A model generated the notes under the pieces. The model was not told where the DNA came from. It did no database searches and saw only the letters and a list, made by a program, of their open reading frames with translations. Shown piece by piece: positions 62,354 through 64,000 of a DNA stretch of 64,000 nucleotides (the first letter of the stretch is position 1; each line of letters begins with the position of its first letter). The translations under genes were made by a program, and so were the position numbers. The DNA is from Pseudomonadota bacterium (GTDB taxonomy: Bacteria; Pseudomonadota; Alphaproteobacteria; Rhizobiales; Phreatobacteraceae), in assembly GCA_023416965.1 (NCBI GenBank), contig JAEZGJ010000065.1:6830-70829 (forward strand), in the 5' to 3' direction.

Positions 62354-62707
62354 ATGGATGAAGAGCAAGTGATCCTCGCCCTGGCGGCCCTTGCCCAGCC
62401 GACCCGGCTCAACGCCTTCAAGGCGCTCGTCGCACGCGAGCCGGACGGCGTGCCCGCCGGCGAGCTGGCGAAGATCTGCGGCGTTCCGCAGAACACGATG
62501 TCGTCCCATCTGGCGATCCTCCTCCGTGCCGAGCTCGTCAGCGCCCATCGCCAGAGCCGTTCGATCATCTACCGCGCCGATCTCGACCGATTCCGCGCCA
62601 TGACTCTGCATCTCGTGCAGGACTGCTGCGGCGGGCGGCCGGAGGTCTGCGCGCCGATCATCAGGGGCCTTACGCCCTCCTGCTCACGCAAGGCGGACGT
62701 GTCATGA
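62354..62707 (+). CDS. arsR: ArsR-family arsenic-responsive repressor
   Basis: A 117-residue winged-helix repressor that heads an arsenic operon. The HTH region is GVPAGELAKICGVPQNTMSSHLAILLRAELV. Cys91, Cys92 and Cys99 (DCCGGRPEVC) near the C-terminus are a likely As(III) site, placed like the C-terminal cysteines of the Acidithiobacillus-type ArsR and not like the helix-3 CVC of E. coli ArsR. The ATG at 62354 has no good ribosome site; short dyads around ATCAATCGATGAT (62333-62345) just upstream are possible operators. Its stop overlaps the arsC start. Confidence 0.9.
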   Translation: MDEEQVILALAALAQPTRLNAFKALVAREPDGVPAGELAKICGVPQNTMSSHLAILLRAELVSAHRQSRSIIYRADLDRFRAMTLHLVQDCCGGRPEVCAPIIRGLTPSCSRKADVS

Positions 62708-63246
62708 CAGAACAGATTGAAGCGACCCGCATCTACAACGTGCTCTTCCTCTGCACCGGCAATTCTTCCCGCTCCATCATGGCGGAAGCCATTCTCAACC
62801 GCGACGGTGCGGGCAAGTTTCGCGGCTATTCGGCGGGGAGCCATCCCACCGGCTCCGTCAATCCGCTGACGCTGAAGGTGCTCGCCAGCTACGGCTATCC
62901 GACAGAGGGCCTCGCCTCGAAGAGCTGGGACGTCTTCACCGGCCCCGGTGCACCGGCGATGGATTTCGTCTTCACGGTCTGCGACAGCGCCGCCGGCGAG
63001 GTGGCGCCGGCCTGGCCGGGGCAGCCGGTGACCGCCCACTGGGGCATCGAGAATCCCACCCGCGCCGCCGGCAGCGACCTTGAGCGCGAGGCGGCCTTCG
63101 TCGCCGCCTTCCGCTACCTGCGCAACCGCATCACCGTCTTCTCGGCACTGCCGCTCGCCAGCCTCGACCGCCTGAACCTCAGCGCCCGGCTGCGCGACAT
63201 CGGGCAGCTCGAAGGCACGACGCGGCCGGACCCGAAGGTCGCCTGA
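62704..63246 (+). CDS. arsC: Arsenate reductase, low-molecular-weight phosphatase type
   Basis: A 180-residue protein with the phosphatase-loop motif CTGNSSR (Cys17 to Arg23, C-x5-R) in VLFLCTGNSSRSIMAEA. The D-P region DFVFTVCDSAAGE and the block WGIENPT fit the LMWP-like ArsC family, which reduces arsenate to arsenite with thioredoxin or glutaredoxin. The lone Cys pattern at the C-terminus of the S. aureus type is not seen, so a glutathione/mycothiol-like or other reductant may be used. It overlaps arsR and precedes the arsenite exporter gene by three bases. Confidence 0.92.
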   Translation: MTEQIEATRIYNVLFLCTGNSSRSIMAEAILNRDGAGKFRGYSAGSHPTGSVNPLTLKVLASYGYPTEGLASKSWDVFTGPGAPAMDFVFTVCDSAAGEVAPAWPGQPVTAHWGIENPTRAAGSDLEREAAFVAAFRYLRNRITVFSALPLASLDRLNLSARLRDIGQLEGTTRPDPKVA

Positions 63247-63249
63247 CGC

Positions 63250-64000
63250 ATGACCCTGTTCGAGCGTTACCTCACCCTCTGGGTACTGGCCTGCATCGTC
63301 GTCGGCATCGGCCTCGGCACCGCCCTGCCCGGCCTGTTCACCCTGATCGCGGCGGCGGAAGTCGCCAACGTGAACCTGCCGGTGGCGGTGCTGATCTGGC
63401 TGATGATCATCCCCATGCTGCTGCGGATCGACTTTTCCGCTCTCGCCAAGGTCGGCGCCCACTGGCGCGGCATCGGCGTGACGCTTTTCATCAACTGGGC
63501 GGTGAAACCCTTCTCCATGGCGCTGCTCGGCTGGCTCTTCATCGGCTGGCTGTTCCGCCCTTTGCTGCCGGCGGCGGAAATCCAGTCCTACATCGCCGGG
63601 CTGATCGTGCTCGCCGCCGCGCCCTGCACGGCCATGGTCTTCGTATGGTCGAACCTCACGCGCGGCGAGCCGCATTTCACCCTCAGCCAGGTGGCGCTCA
63701 ACGACGTGATCATGATCGTCGCCTTTGCCCCCATCGTCGGCCTGCTGCTTGGCCTGTCGTCCATCATCGTGCCCTGGGACACGCTGTTGCTGTCGGTTGG
63801 CCTGTACATCGTGGTGCCGGTGATCGCCGCCCAGATCTGGCGCCGCTGGCTTCTCACCAGCGGCGGCACAGGGCGTATGAACCGGGCACTCGCCGTACTG
63901 CAGCCGGTATCGATCGCCTCGCTGCTGCTGACGCTTGTCATGCTGTTCGGCTTCCAGGGCGAGCAGATCATCGCGCAGCCACTGGTCATCCTCCTGCTGG
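63250..64000 (+). CDS. arsB: ACR3-family arsenite efflux permease (3' truncated by window end)
   Basis: The frame opens with MTLFERYLTLWVLACIVVGI at 63250 and stays open to the last base, giving 250 of about 350 residues and seven or so membrane helices. The ACR3 marker APCTAMVFVWSNLT includes the conserved Cys for arsenite passage, and the block LNDVIMIVAFAPIV follows. It exports arsenite made by the reductase encoded just upstream. Together with arsR and arsC this is a standard detoxification operon. ACR3 and classical ArsB are distinct families; this one is ACR3. Confidence 0.94.
   Translation, partial: MTLFERYLTLWVLACIVVGIGLGTALPGLFTLIAAAEVANVNLPVAVLIWLMIIPMLLRIDFSALAKVGAHWRGIGVTLFINWAVKPFSMALLGWLFIGWLFRPLLPAAEIQSYIAGLIVLAAAPCTAMVFVWSNLTRGEPHFTLSQVALNDVIMIVAFAPIVGLLLGLSSIIVPWDTLLLSVGLYIVVPVIAAQIWRRWLLTSGGTGRMNRALAVLQPVSIASLLLTLVMLFGFQGEQIIAQPLVILLL

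Overview
The window is a 64 kb piece of a GC-rich bacterial chromosome with tightly packed operons, many ATGA or GTGA stop/start overlaps, and several TTG or GTG starts. The gene content (NarK1-NarK2 fusion, NnrS, Bug/TctC binding protein, PuuE-type deacetylase, HisKA_2-type kinase, MocR/EamA pair, ACR3 arsenic operon) fits an alphaproteobacterium, most likely Hyphomicrobiales. No rRNA or tRNA gene, CRISPR array, insertion sequence or prophage was recognised. The genus cannot be fixed from the sequence alone.

Layout. 1-4.05 kb: the tail of a tricarboxylate-type (Bug) binding protein, then a three-gene phosphorelay (CHASE3 histidine kinase, stand-alone receiver, receiver-HisKA_2 kinase). 4.05-10.4 kb, minus strand: an amidase, a PotABCD-like ABC importer and a PuuE-like deacetylase, probably one operon for an amide- or ureide-like compound. 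10.4-24.1 kb, minus strand: a respiratory nitrate reductase unit narK-narG-narH-narJ-narI, continued by a parvulin-type isomerase, a small Cys-tailed protein, MoaA, a beta-carbonic anhydrase and NnrS. It is headed by a perfect FNR-type box and a divergent Crp/Fnr-family regulator that lacks an iron-sulfur cysteine cluster.

25-26.6 kb: an ArsR-SRPBCC-GST operon whose promoter, operator and probable leaderless start overlap. 26.8-36.3 kb: two divergent arms around a MarR regulator. The left arm holds a dipeptide-type binding protein, a ketopantoate-reductase-like protein and an SDR. The right arm holds MarR, a creatininase-family amidohydrolase, DppBCDF-like transporter parts and a polysaccharide-deacetylase-family enzyme. 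The binding protein of one arm is the likely partner of the transporter of the other. 36.4-40.4 kb: a UvrD-like helicase, a frameshifted TTC38-like TPR gene and a DUF378 membrane protein.

40.6-46.6 kb: an orphan Dpp-type binding protein divergent from two tandem amidases, which converge on a class III aminotransferase. 46.8-55.1 kb: a flavin monooxygenase and an acyl-CoA catabolic set (two MaoC proteins, a biotin-dependent carboxylase pair, an acyl-CoA dehydrogenase, a TetR regulator) with a clear operator dyad in the divergent promoter region. 55.2-57.6 kb: a MocR regulator divergent from an EamA exporter. 57.8-61 kb: a Tat-exported FAD oxidase with three envelope proteins of unknown function. 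61.1-64 kb: a membrane-anchored alpha/beta hydrolase and the start of an arsR-arsC-acr3 operon cut by the window end.

Four of the seven convergent gene junctions carry strong inverted repeats. At two of them the repeat contains both stop codons.
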